Below, one piece after another: positions 1-7,955 of a stretch of 64,000 bases of DNA. Under the pieces are notes generated by a model that saw only the letters and a program-made list of their open reading frames with translations, had not been told where the DNA came from and searched no databases. The translations under genes and the position numbers were made by a program. This DNA is from Muribaculum sp. (GTDB lineage Bacteria; Bacteroidota; Bacteroidia; Bacteroidales; Muribaculaceae), in the NCBI GenBank assembly GCA_009775095.1, contig VSOZ01000001.1, positions 295,779 to 359,778 of the forward strand. The letters run 5' to 3'. Each line of letters opens with the position of its first letter. Position 1 is the first letter of the stretch.

Positions 1-235
1 GATAGTCAAGGCTGACAAGCTCCGAAGCCGACAGGTTTCTTGTCACGTTACGTGACGCCGAAGAATTGTCAAGATCCACAATTGCTGTCGGGGCCTTTAG
101 CGGCAACCCTTCATCCATAAAATCAAGAAAAAAGAAAGCCACAAACATAGGCACGACTATCATACCCAACACGTATATCGGTCGGCTTGTCAGCTGCTTT
201 ATTCCATCTATGAGCGCATTGCGGAGTGATGACAT
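1..235 (-). CDS. ABC-2 type transporter permease, N-terminal part (cut by window edge)
   Basis: Only the first 78 codons lie in the window; the rest is off the left edge. The protein starts MSSLRNALIDGIKQ and has one membrane segment at about residues 20-37 (YVLGMIVVPMFVAFFFL), followed by a periplasmic stretch containing AIVDLDNSS. That arrangement is typical of YhhJ/YbhR-like ABC-2 permeases, where the first helix is followed by a large extracytoplasmic domain. It is the third gene of a minus-strand operon after a TolC-like and a HlyD-like gene, 27 nt behind the latter, so it probably forms the inner-membrane part of a tripartite drug or metabolite exporter. The substrate cannot be told from this fragment. 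Confidence 0.8.
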   Translation of the reverse strand, partial: MSSLRNALIDGIKQLTSRPIYVLGMIVVPMFVAFFFLDFMDEGLPLKAPTAIVDLDNSSASRNVTRNLSASELVSLDY

Positions 236-262
236 TTCTTTCAGTTATTACGATTAACAATC

Positions 263-1288
263 TTATTTTTCAGGAGCGAAATATATTATCGACATACCGG
301 GACGGAGTTCGGGTATATCTTCAAGCGGACGTGCCTTTATCTGGAACGTACGGCTGTCCCACTGGCCGGTAGCCTTTGTAGAGCGCCATACGGCATATGT
401 GCCCATGTCGCGTACATAGTAAACCTTGGCCTTTATCTTTTTCTTGTCGAGAGCCGGTATCATTACTTCAATCTCTTTCCCTACGGGAAGGTCATTGAGC
501 AACTCCTCACGCACGTTGAATGTAACCCACTTGTCACTGAGTTTTAAAAGGTTCATAATCGGCGCTCCAAGCGACACGAGTTCTCCCTCATGCGAATATA
601 TTATATCTATCTGTCCGTCGGCGGGAGCTGTAAGATACTGGTCCTGAAGCAGAGCCTCCACCTCCATTATACCTCCCTGCGCCACATCCACCATAGCCTT
701 GGCGCTTAACTTATCCTCGCTCTGCGCACCCTCTTTGGCCATCATGTATTGACTTTTAGCGGCACTCTCACCGGCCACGGCCGCCTTGTAAGCGGCTTGC
801 GCCTCGTCGCGCTTCTGTGCCGACACCACATCCTGTTTGAACAAAGCCTCCATACGGTTATAGGTCTTCTCCGCTATATTCTTTGCGGCTATTGCCTGCT
901 GCCACAGATCATAGGCGCTCTGAATAATCTGCTTGCGGGTACCTGCATCGACTTTTTTATTCTGGGCGGCGGCGGCATCTCTCATCGCCTCGGCCTGATA
1001 CAATTTGGCCTCGGCAAGCGACGAATGTATATGAACAAGAGTATCGCCCGCTTTCACATCCTGTCCTTCCTGAACATAAAATTCAAGTACCCGACCCGGA
1101 AGCTTGCCCGATATGCGTACAGAAGTAGCCTCGGCCTGCCCCTCGATAATATTCGGCTTGGGCTTCAGAAACATAAACCCTATAAGCGCAATGAGAGCCA
1201 CTACGATCACAACGATGGCGAGTGTGGCCACAAGCGCCGACTCTTTCTTTGTAGAGACTTGATTGGTGGATTGATCGTTATTTGCCAT
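263..1288 (-). CDS. HlyD/EmrA-family periplasmic adaptor (membrane fusion) protein
   Basis: This 341-residue protein links an inner-membrane pump to an outer-membrane TolC channel. It has a cytoplasmic N-terminus, one transmembrane anchor at about 20-42, and then a biotinyl-lipoyl half-domain (VRISGKLPGRVLEFYV, QEGQDVKAGDTL). An alanine/lysine-rich coiled-coil hairpin spans about 90-200, and the second lipoyl half follows (LTAPADGQIDIIYSHEGELV). The C-terminal beta-barrel part ends in LRPGMSIIYF. The length and domain order match YbhG/HlyD-type adaptors. It lies 9 nt after the TolC-like gene and 27 nt before the ABC-2 permease, so the three are surely co-transcribed. The substrate is unknown. 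Confidence 0.9.
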   Translation of the reverse strand: MANNDQSTNQVSTKKESALVATLAIVVIVVALIALIGFMFLKPKPNIIEGQAEATSVRISGKLPGRVLEFYVQEGQDVKAGDTLVHIHSSLAEAKLYQAEAMRDAAAAQNKKVDAGTRKQIIQSAYDLWQQAIAAKNIAEKTYNRMEALFKQDVVSAQKRDEAQAAYKAAVAGESAAKSQYMMAKEGAQSEDKLSAKAMVDVAQGGIMEVEALLQDQYLTAPADGQIDIIYSHEGELVSLGAPIMNLLKLSDKWVTFNVREELLNDLPVGKEIEVMIPALDKKKIKAKVYYVRDMGTYAVWRSTKATGQWDSRTFQIKARPLEDIPELRPGMSIIYFAPEK

Positions 1289-1297
1289 AATGAGAAA

Positions 1298-2782
1298 CTA
1301 TTTTTCAGTATCGTAATATTGTTCGTAATCCATTGTGCCGAGGACTTTGGACAGGTACACACGGCATAGGTTGACATCGATTTCGGCGTCGATATTCTCA
1401 GAGTTGGCCTTAAGCCATGCGGTCTGTGCCTCCATGACATTGTCGGTAGTCTGTACGCCCTCCCTGAAGCCGAGTTCGGCCTGACGCAGATTTTCATTCG
1501 CTTTGGCGAGATTGCTCTGTGTCATGGAGTAGGTCTTCATGGCCTCGCCGGCCTTAAAGGCGGCCTGACTGACCTGAAGATTTATCATCTCCTTCGCATC
1601 CTCTATCTGTAGCTTCATGATGGTCTCGTCGACTTTGGCCGCGCGGTACTTGTTGTAGTTGCCTCCCCAGTGCCATATCGGTATAGTTAGCATGGCCCCA
1701 ACAGAGAACGCCCCGTTGAACTTTGTCTTAAAACCGTTGTACATGTTGGGATTCGAGAAAGTGTATGCACCTACAAGGGCCAGATTGGGAAGCATCGACG
1801 ACAATGCCACCCGGCTCTTCTGCTCGGTGATTTTAAGTCCGAGTTCAAGCGCATGCAGGTCGGGGCGGTTGCGATATACATCGACCATGTTATAAGTAGT
1901 CGCTATCGGCTCCTGCTCCGGACGCTCCGCATCTTCGTCAACCAACCGGAGCTGTGTGTCGACAGGAAGCCCGCACAATTGCGCAAGCGCCATGCGCGAC
2001 AAAGTAAGTCCGTTTTCCACCTTTACGAGGTCCACATTGGCCGAGTTGAGCTTTACATCGACCGTCAGCAGATCGCTTTTGGTAGCCACTCCCTCGTTTA
2101 CCATAGCCTGAACATTGTTGTGCAACGTATCAAGGAGAGCCACATAGCTCGTGGCAAGCTCATGCTTCGCCTTAAGCGACACGACCTGCCAGTAAGCGGC
2201 ATCGACGGCATATATTATGTCCTCGGCGCCGTTCTCATGCATAGAACGCGCAAGCTCCTCGGCATACTTGGTTATCTTGTTCATAGCCACAATCTTGCCA
2301 CCCATATACACGGGTTGCGTCAATGTCACCGCTCCGAAAAACACATTATGCATGTCATAAGTCATGGCATCTTTGGGAAGATAAGCCACGTTTTTAGGTA
2401 TATACTGTCCGTCAGGGCCTTTGACCGGAACTCCGTCGGGACCTGTGACAAGGTCAAACTGATAGCCTTTGCCGTCAAACACCTGTACCGGCAGATGCTG
2501 ATCCGAGTCAAATATAGATATATTTTTCTGATTATAAGTGTATCCGCCGGCAAAGTCTATAGCCGGCAGATAAGCGGCAAACGCTTCCTTTTTCTGATAT
2601 CCGGCCGCTTTTATACGCTCGGCTTGAATACGCATCTGCTTGTTATTGGCCATAGCCATAGCTCTGCATGAGTCAAGCGACACGGTCACATCACCGCCCG
2701 CTCTCTCCTGCGCTACGGAAACACCGGCTGCCGACACCGGAAGCAGCGACGCCAATATTAGTCGAAGAAAGAATGATCGCAT
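1298..2782 (-). CDS. TolC-family outer membrane efflux protein
   Basis: This 494-residue outer-membrane channel has a cleavable signal peptide (RSFFLRLILASLLPVSAAGVSVAQ). It carries the two repeated outer-membrane-efflux halves with long alpha-hairpins, for example VDLVKVENGLTLSRMALAQL in the first and LRQAELGFREGVQTTDNVM in the second. It is first in the efflux operon, with the HlyD-type adaptor 9 nt downstream. Upstream on the minus strand is a Bacteroidetes-type -7 element (TATATTTG, positions 2832-2839); no convincing -33 match was found. It most likely exports small molecules together with the adjacent adaptor and ABC-2 permease. Confidence 0.92.
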   Translation of the reverse strand: MRSFFLRLILASLLPVSAAGVSVAQERAGGDVTVSLDSCRAMAMANNKQMRIQAERIKAAGYQKKEAFAAYLPAIDFAGGYTYNQKNISIFDSDQHLPVQVFDGKGYQFDLVTGPDGVPVKGPDGQYIPKNVAYLPKDAMTYDMHNVFFGAVTLTQPVYMGGKIVAMNKITKYAEELARSMHENGAEDIIYAVDAAYWQVVSLKAKHELATSYVALLDTLHNNVQAMVNEGVATKSDLLTVDVKLNSANVDLVKVENGLTLSRMALAQLCGLPVDTQLRLVDEDAERPEQEPIATTYNMVDVYRNRPDLHALELGLKITEQKSRVALSSMLPNLALVGAYTFSNPNMYNGFKTKFNGAFSVGAMLTIPIWHWGGNYNKYRAAKVDETIMKLQIEDAKEMINLQVSQAAFKAGEAMKTYSMTQSNLAKANENLRQAELGFREGVQTTDNVMEAQTAWLKANSENIDAEIDVNLCRVYLSKVLGTMDYEQYYDTEK

Positions 2783-2948
2783 ATTATTTCCCTCGTTTTA
2801 GCATTAAAAAAAATCTTCAAGAAATTCTCTGCAAATATAACTTAATTGAACGGCAAAAGGTTTTATTCCCAAACCCTTTTTCGGGTCGTTTTATACTAAT
2901 CTTTGGTCTCTTTCACCGACCGGTCATATCAACTGCCGGAAACGACAA

Positions 2949-2974
2949 GGGGGCGCCGCAACAACGGCACCCCC
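2949..2974 (-). terminator. Hairpin between M14 peptidase and efflux operon
   Basis: Arms GGGGGCGCCG (2949-2958) and CGGCACCCCC (2965-2974) pair over ten positions with one mismatch and a six-base loop. The hairpin sits just downstream of the M14 peptidase stop and upstream of the TolC-like gene, both on the minus strand. The T-tract after it is weak, so it may be a transcript-end stabiliser rather than a full intrinsic terminator. Confidence 0.4.
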
Positions 2975-3006
2975 AATAATAAGACCTGTGTAGCGGTATA
3001 GCGCGC

Positions 3007-4356
3007 TCAGGGCCTGCATTGATATACCGGCAACTCGCCGCCATCACCAACAGGTATCACCCCAAAATTCACAAAGCCCTGCTTTGACTCCGGTTCAAGT
3101 AATGTCACGACCAGATTACCCATAGGTTGCCTGACCGGTACAGTTATATACTCTTTATTAAATTCACGTTTTATACGATACGGCATAACCGACACTTCAG
3201 TTCGCCGTATGCCTTCCCATTCTTCCGTATCACGCATTACGTCATTGACATGATAGGCATCAACCGTTTTAACCGTCCCGTCGTTTACAGCCTGCCACTC
3301 TATTCCCATAGCCGAGAGCCGACGACGCACCCCTCCTTCCGCATCTTTAACTATGTAGGCAGAGGGCCTTTTGACTACCGACGTCGCCACCGGCGAAAGA
3401 GCATCATACGCAGGGAATGTAAGTATGCTGTCTTTACCTGTGGTCATATCACGCAGTCTTACATTTTTCACTCTAGATCCACGGGTAAAACCGACTGCGA
3501 CATCAGCTTCACCTTCCACGGCCTTACGGCGGGCATCATCGACTGCAGCCAGTGTCAGATCTATATTTTCATACAACGTATTCAACACGTCGTCGACAAC
3601 AGTCAATCCGCATTCCACTCTTCGATTAAATGTGTCAGGCCCCATGCCTATACCTTTGATCTCGACAAAAATCGACAGAGTATTGCCCAACGCCCAACGT
3701 GTCGAAGTAGACCGCGGGCTGTCTCCTCCGTAATTGAGCCGTATTTCGCCGTCAGGCATATTAACCGGAGTAAAATATATGTCAGATGAGTACAGTCTGT
3801 CATTCAAGGCCTCTCTCGCCGATGATATATACAGATCTGAAATCAATGATTTTATGCCATTGTCAATATTAAGGTGACCGCTCGGAAGAAACAATACATC
3901 GTAATCCGTGTCCGTCACACGGCCAAGATATGACGCAAATTCTTTTCGACGAGGATTGTATTCATGGATATCCATAGCCAGATCAGGCGAAAATCTCGCA
4001 AAAGCACGTGATAGATCTTCAGTCTGTTTATGTACAAGTTTTGTAAAATCACGGTTCAGGTCTATCGTACCCGACGCCGTACGCCGGTGCGTCCGGTACC
4101 CGTCAGGATTGGCTACAGGCACAATAGCTACATCCATTCTGTCAAGAAGCCCGCTGTCAATAATACGTCGCGCCATGACACACAGCACATAGGCACCCGC
4201 CGGCTCATTGCCGTGCAGAGCGCCCTGTAACCACACCTTCGCTTTTCGGTCTGCGCCACCTTTTTTCGACAAGACCATAATCGGCGTAGAACTATTGACA
4301 GTGTCAACATGCACATAACTGTCATTCTCTCGTTTAAGGTCATCCATATACCGCAC
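3007..4356 (-). CDS. M14-family zinc carboxypeptidase
   Basis: The product is a metallo-carboxypeptidase-like protein of 449 residues. The zinc site is visible as HGNE (H48, E51) plus H131 in DIHEYN. The substrate-binding region shows NPDGY (83-87) and LNRDF with R102, and E232 in VEIKG fits the catalytic glutamate. Residues beyond about 250 form a mostly beta accessory region. The start used is a GTG sharing one base with the TAG of the upstream esterase gene; an ATG three codons in (4347) is an equally good start. Neither start gives a signal peptide, which is unusual because most Bacteroidetes M14 enzymes are exported. It is the last gene of the transporter / isoaspartyl dipeptidase / esterase / peptidase group and presumably trims imported peptides. 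Confidence 0.85.
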   Translation of the reverse strand: MRYMDDLKRENDSYVHVDTVNSSTPIMVLSKKGGADRKAKVWLQGALHGNEPAGAYVLCVMARRIIDSGLLDRMDVAIVPVANPDGYRTHRRTASGTIDLNRDFTKLVHKQTEDLSRAFARFSPDLAMDIHEYNPRRKEFASYLGRVTDTDYDVLFLPSGHLNIDNGIKSLISDLYISSAREALNDRLYSSDIYFTPVNMPDGEIRLNYGGDSPRSTSTRWALGNTLSIFVEIKGIGMGPDTFNRRVECGLTVVDDVLNTLYENIDLTLAAVDDARRKAVEGEADVAVGFTRGSRVKNVRLRDMTTGKDSILTFPAYDALSPVATSVVKRPSAYIVKDAEGGVRRRLSAMGIEWQAVNDGTVKTVDAYHVNDVMRDTEEWEGIRRTEVSVMPYRIKREFNKEYITVPVRQPMGNLVVTLLEPESKQGFVNFGVIPVGDGGELPVYQCRP

Positions 4357-5300
4357 TACACATCGTCAAGCGACATATATTCCTCACCTTCGCGGCGCAA
4401 TCGCGCCATGTCAGGCATCTCCTTTATGTCAATGAGATAAGGCACCGCGGCCATACCCATAGCCTCTGACACATGACCTACATCGGGGACTTCAGACTTA
4501 CGCCAATTGAACGGCACATTGTTTTCCGCGGCAAGACGACGGCAGTAATTCCAGAATGATATTCCCCGCTCATAGCGGTTCAGGCCTTGAGCGTCAGCCT
4601 CAGGTGTCTTACGAAGAAACCATTCCCTGACACTGTCACATGGTGCAAGCTGAATCACTATATTTTTTGACAGATACTTTTTTATGCGTTCAGAAGTAAC
4701 ATAGGCAATATCTCCCACTCCGTAAGGAAACTCACAAGACGTATCGGGAAAGGTATACCAACCCGGACTGCCGACAACAGCACAGTCCACATAAGGACTG
4801 TCATGAAACAGCATCATGCGGTGTATGAACTGGCCGCCCGCCGAATGACCATATATGTTATATGTATTACGATACGAACCCGTCCTCAACTTCACATTCT
4901 CAAATATGCGGTCAATCAATACGGGAGTTATACTATCTGCACTTATCAACCGAGTGTGCTCACGGTTCATTACACCGACTTCCTGATAGTCGCACAACGG
5001 GAATCGCTCTTTATCAAATTGAGGTATAAACACCATGAAACCTTGCTGCTCCGCAGCTACCTTCCATGTCCTGACAAGATAGTCATATCCGCGGTCCGCA
5101 CCGTGAAACACAAAGATTATCGGCATTGCCGTAATATCGCCCTGTAACGGTATATAATAATGTATGTCGACAGGACGATCGGCAAACGAAGTACTGTCTT
5201 TATACACAAACATGCCTTCCCCCCTGCCGATGTCAGCCGACAGCCGACCGACGGTAACAGACAGGCAACAAAACAAAATGACAATAATTTTTTTCATCAT
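4356..5300 (-). CDS. Secreted alpha/beta-hydrolase (esterase-like)
   Basis: This 314-residue protein begins with a signal peptide (MKKIIVILFCCLSVTVG, cleavage near residue 22), so it acts in the periplasm or outside. The alpha/beta-hydrolase fold shows an oxyanion-hole segment (FVFHGADRG, about 64-71). The nucleophile elbow is GHSAGG with S153, and a C-terminal histidine lies in DVGHVSEAM (H276), giving a plausible Ser-His pair. It overlaps the stop of the isoaspartyl dipeptidase by 4 nt (ATGA) and the following M14 gene by 1 nt, which indicates translational coupling. The substrate is unknown. Given its neighbours it could act as a peptidase or an ester-removing enzyme on modified peptides, but that is inference. 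Confidence 0.75.
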   Translation of the reverse strand: MMKKIIVILFCCLSVTVGRLSADIGRGEGMFVYKDSTSFADRPVDIHYYIPLQGDITAMPIIFVFHGADRGYDYLVRTWKVAAEQQGFMVFIPQFDKERFPLCDYQEVGVMNREHTRLISADSITPVLIDRIFENVKLRTGSYRNTYNIYGHSAGGQFIHRMMLFHDSPYVDCAVVGSPGWYTFPDTSCEFPYGVGDIAYVTSERIKKYLSKNIVIQLAPCDSVREWFLRKTPEADAQGLNRYERGISFWNYCRRLAAENNVPFNWRKSEVPDVGHVSEAMGMAAVPYLIDIKEMPDMARLRREGEEYMSLDDV

Positions 5301-6442
5301 ATCTCGTAGCGTCCTTTTAGTTCGACATTTCCGTCACGCATAGCCCACTGTCCGCGTGCCATGACATGTACAAGGTCCATATTTTCGTCAAGCATACAAA
5401 GATCGGCATCATATCCGGGAGCCACCCGACCCTTACCACGCAGGTTCATATGCCGGGCCGGAGAACTTGTAATAAGTCTTATAGACCGGTCGAGTCCGAG
5501 GCCGCACTCATTAACCAACATTTTGACTTCACGTAAATTACCGTCCATCGGTGCCGGAGTGTAAGTGACCGTACCGTCAACAGGGTTGACCCGCCTTACC
5601 CCTCCGTGCCCGTCACTTGACAATGTTATGGCGTCAATGTCGACACCACGGGCCAAGGCTTCCATGACACATTCATGAGGACTTCGGAATCTGGTGCCAC
5701 CGGTAGAATAATCAACCGTACCGCCCGACAAAGCGAACTCTATTGACTGCTCGAACAGAAGCTCTGTACGTATCATATGCGTAGGCGACATATATCTTAT
5801 AAGTCCGGGATAACGGCGGGCTATCGACAGCAAAGCGTCTATGCCACTGTCAAGAGCACCGAGATGAATATGAAGGAAGCCGCCCTTGCCGGAAGTAAAA
5901 CCGCCTAACTTGACTCCGTTAATAAGCCGCAACAGCTCCTTTTCGTCAGGGAACGAAGAGCGTTCGTCGCTAATAGCTATTTTGCAGCCGATCACCGGCT
6001 CTATGTAGATCAGGTCCTCGGCCACACTACCCGTAATAGTCCGTTCGGGCAGTCCGTAATAATTGGTAAGCATATAAGCTGACAGACCGTCATCGTTTAT
6101 AGCCTGCACCTTGGCATACAATTCCGCAAGAGTCTTCACGAAGCCATCGGTACCGAGCATCCCCACAACCGTTGTATCCCCGAGGGCAACGAGCTCGCTT
6201 ACAGTCACTTCAGGGGCGAGCGAGACAAACCCTTGCTGACCGCCACCACCTGTAACGTGCACATGTCGGTCTATAAAACCGGGCACAACGGTCAATCCGC
6301 CCATATCGGCAGTTTCGACAGGTAAGCCGCACAGATCGATATTATCAGCTATCATCGCTATCTTATCACCGGCAACGAGTATATCTTTCATTCCCAATCT
6401 GTCAGGCGACAGAACTTCGGCATTCTTTAACAATTTAATCAT
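5297..6442 (-). CDS. iadA: Isoaspartyl (beta-aspartyl) dipeptidase
   Basis: A 381-residue amidohydrolase that cleaves beta-aspartyl dipeptides to aspartate and an amino acid. It follows the E. coli IadA pattern closely: HVH metal ligands (H60, H62), the bridging lysine in KIAISDER (K154), H193 in HIHLG, H222 in PTHM and the catalytic D277 in SSDGHGG. The conserved GGGG after the first metal motif and the RTITGSV stretch are also present. The frame opens 21 nt earlier at a TTG, but the ATG at 6442 matches the family start and lies 7 nt after the transporter stop. It overlaps the following hydrolase gene by 4 nt. It is predicted to be cytoplasmic, so its substrates must be imported. Confidence 0.93.
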   Translation of the reverse strand: MIKLLKNAEVLSPDRLGMKDILVAGDKIAMIADNIDLCGLPVETADMGGLTVVPGFIDRHVHVTGGGGQQGFVSLAPEVTVSELVALGDTTVVGMLGTDGFVKTLAELYAKVQAINDDGLSAYMLTNYYGLPERTITGSVAEDLIYIEPVIGCKIAISDERSSFPDEKELLRLINGVKLGGFTSGKGGFLHIHLGALDSGIDALLSIARRYPGLIRYMSPTHMIRTELLFEQSIEFALSGGTVDYSTGGTRFRSPHECVMEALARGVDIDAITLSSDGHGGVRRVNPVDGTVTYTPAPMDGNLREVKMLVNECGLGLDRSIRLITSSPARHMNLRGKGRVAPGYDADLCMLDENMDLVHVMARGQWAMRDGNVELKGRYEI

Positions 6443-6449
6443 TAGAGCA

Positions 6450-7829
6450 TTATAAAAACACAAAATTAGCTATAATAAGAAAGAGCAAAGCTCCTACCAT
6501 AGGCAGGGTATTGCGTTTGGCAATATCCATAGGCTTTACTCCTGAAAAACCGGCAATAGCCACAATTACCGCGGCAATCGGTGATATGGCACGCCCCATA
6601 CTGGCCGATAGTTGCAACGGCAGAACCAATGTCTCAAGAGGTATGTCAAGACGTACTGCGATATCGGGCAGAAGCGGTCCGAAAGAAAAGAACGCAGCAT
6701 TTCCGCTTCCCATTAAGGTAGCGGCTGAAAAGACCACTCCCGAAAATATTGCGGCCACATGGCGGCCTGACAAGCCCATATCTGTAGAATAAGATATCAG
6801 CGAGTCTACGAATCCGAGACTTATAAGCCCTTTTGCAAAAATCTCCGATGCAACAATTAATGTCACTACCCCGGCAAATACCGTGCCCATGCCACTCCAA
6901 AATGCAGACATATCCATAAATGCTATTTTAGCACTCCGCTTCGATATAGCGACCAAAATAAGCGCGATAAAAGTAGAAAACAACATGGCCGTCGTCGTAT
7001 TTATGCTTATCGTATATGGCAGCAGCCTGACTATCGGCGAAAATACTACAAGCACAGCCAATGGCAGAATCGGTAAAAAAGCGAAATATAGCGGACAGTC
7101 AGGACGCTCGACATCACTTGCAGCACTACTCTCACCATCCTTTCCGGCCAGAGCATCCTTACGGTCAAAATAGCGATTGGACAAATAGAATAAGGCTATG
7201 GCCACCAACCCCGTAGGTAACACTACAGGCAATTGATAGCGTATAAAATAATCTATCGCATCTATACCTATAATTCGTGCGGCCATGGCTGTATTAGCCG
7301 AACCGGGACCTTGATCGAATATCGTAGCAGCCACAATAACAGACAATGCGGTAAGTTTACTTACTCCGAGTTCAATAAGTATCGGAGCCATAGAGGCCAC
7401 AAGAAGGAGTCCGAGTCCGGAAGCGGAGGGTGTGGTTATAAAGAGCAGTTGCCCTATGGGTATTGCAATTAACGCAGCCGCATAAGGATACCTTTTAAAA
7501 CAAGACAGAGGCTTGACCGCAATATACACGAGAGCCTTGGTAGCCTGTATATGGTTCATGAAGGCCACGTAACCACCTATCGTGGCTATCATAAAACCGG
7601 CCCGGACGAGATTGGACAAAAATGTCTCCTCCACAATCCTAACCATATCAAAGGCAGGGTTACCTGTCGGAGCCGACGGCACCACCGGATTTATGTCAAA
7701 CCATACTCCGAGCGACATCATGACTATACCGCCTATGATAAGTATACTCTGAGGATTGATCTTCCTGACAAGGCACATAGCCGTAATAACTATGACGGCA
7801 ATACAAAGTAACAACGACAACAGTTCCAT
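6450..7829 (-). CDS. DcuC-family anaerobic C4-dicarboxylate / amino-acid transporter
   Basis: An integral membrane protein of 459 residues with about 12 hydrophobic segments and family-like loop motifs (FDQGPGSANTAMAAR, LMGSGNAAFFSFGPLLPD, SMGRAISPIAAVIVA). The family exchanges or exports C4-dicarboxylates such as succinate and aspartate. The frame extends to a TTG at 7847, but that codon lies inside a leader hairpin, so the ATG at 7829 (MELLSLLLCIAVI) is preferred. The gene is 7 nt upstream of iadA and 126 nt downstream of susD. Coupling to an isoaspartyl dipeptidase suggests transport of aspartate, of a fermentation product in exchange for it, or of a beta-aspartyl dipeptide. The direction and substrate are inferred. 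Confidence 0.85.
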   Translation of the reverse strand: MELLSLLLCIAVIVITAMCLVRKINPQSILIIGGIVMMSLGVWFDINPVVPSAPTGNPAFDMVRIVEETFLSNLVRAGFMIATIGGYVAFMNHIQATKALVYIAVKPLSCFKRYPYAAALIAIPIGQLLFITTPSASGLGLLLVASMAPILIELGVSKLTALSVIVAATIFDQGPGSANTAMAARIIGIDAIDYFIRYQLPVVLPTGLVAIALFYLSNRYFDRKDALAGKDGESSAASDVERPDCPLYFAFLPILPLAVLVVFSPIVRLLPYTISINTTTAMLFSTFIALILVAISKRSAKIAFMDMSAFWSGMGTVFAGVVTLIVASEIFAKGLISLGFVDSLISYSTDMGLSGRHVAAIFSGVVFSAATLMGSGNAAFFSFGPLLPDIAVRLDIPLETLVLPLQLSASMGRAISPIAAVIVAIAGFSGVKPMDIAKRNTLPMVGALLFLIIANFVFL

Positions 7830-7839
7830 TATATTAAGA

Positions 7840-7881
7840 GGCTGCAAGCCGATGAAAATAGATCTCTCACGACTTACAGCC
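7840..7881 (-). promoter_or_regulatory. Leader hairpin before the DcuC-type gene
   Basis: On the minus strand GGCTGTAAG (7881-7873) pairs with CTTGCAGCC (7848-7840) over nine positions, one of them G-U, around a 24-base loop. The 3' arm ends 11 nt before the preferred ATG. It could moderate expression of the downstream transporter/peptidase genes relative to susCD. There is no T-tract, so a simple terminator is unlikely. A regulatory role is a guess from position. Confidence 0.3.
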
Positions 7882-7955
7882 TTCGGACAAAAGGATAAAT
7901 AATTAATCTAATACAAAATTGTATTTAGTACTCAATTATACTGTAAACCGCGCTA

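Noticed and set aside
7890..7925. Possible separate promoter for the transporter/peptidase genes (TTTTG, then TATCCTTTTG on the minus strand)
   Set aside because: The -7 part has four bases instead of two between TA and TTTG, so it does not meet the consensus well enough.
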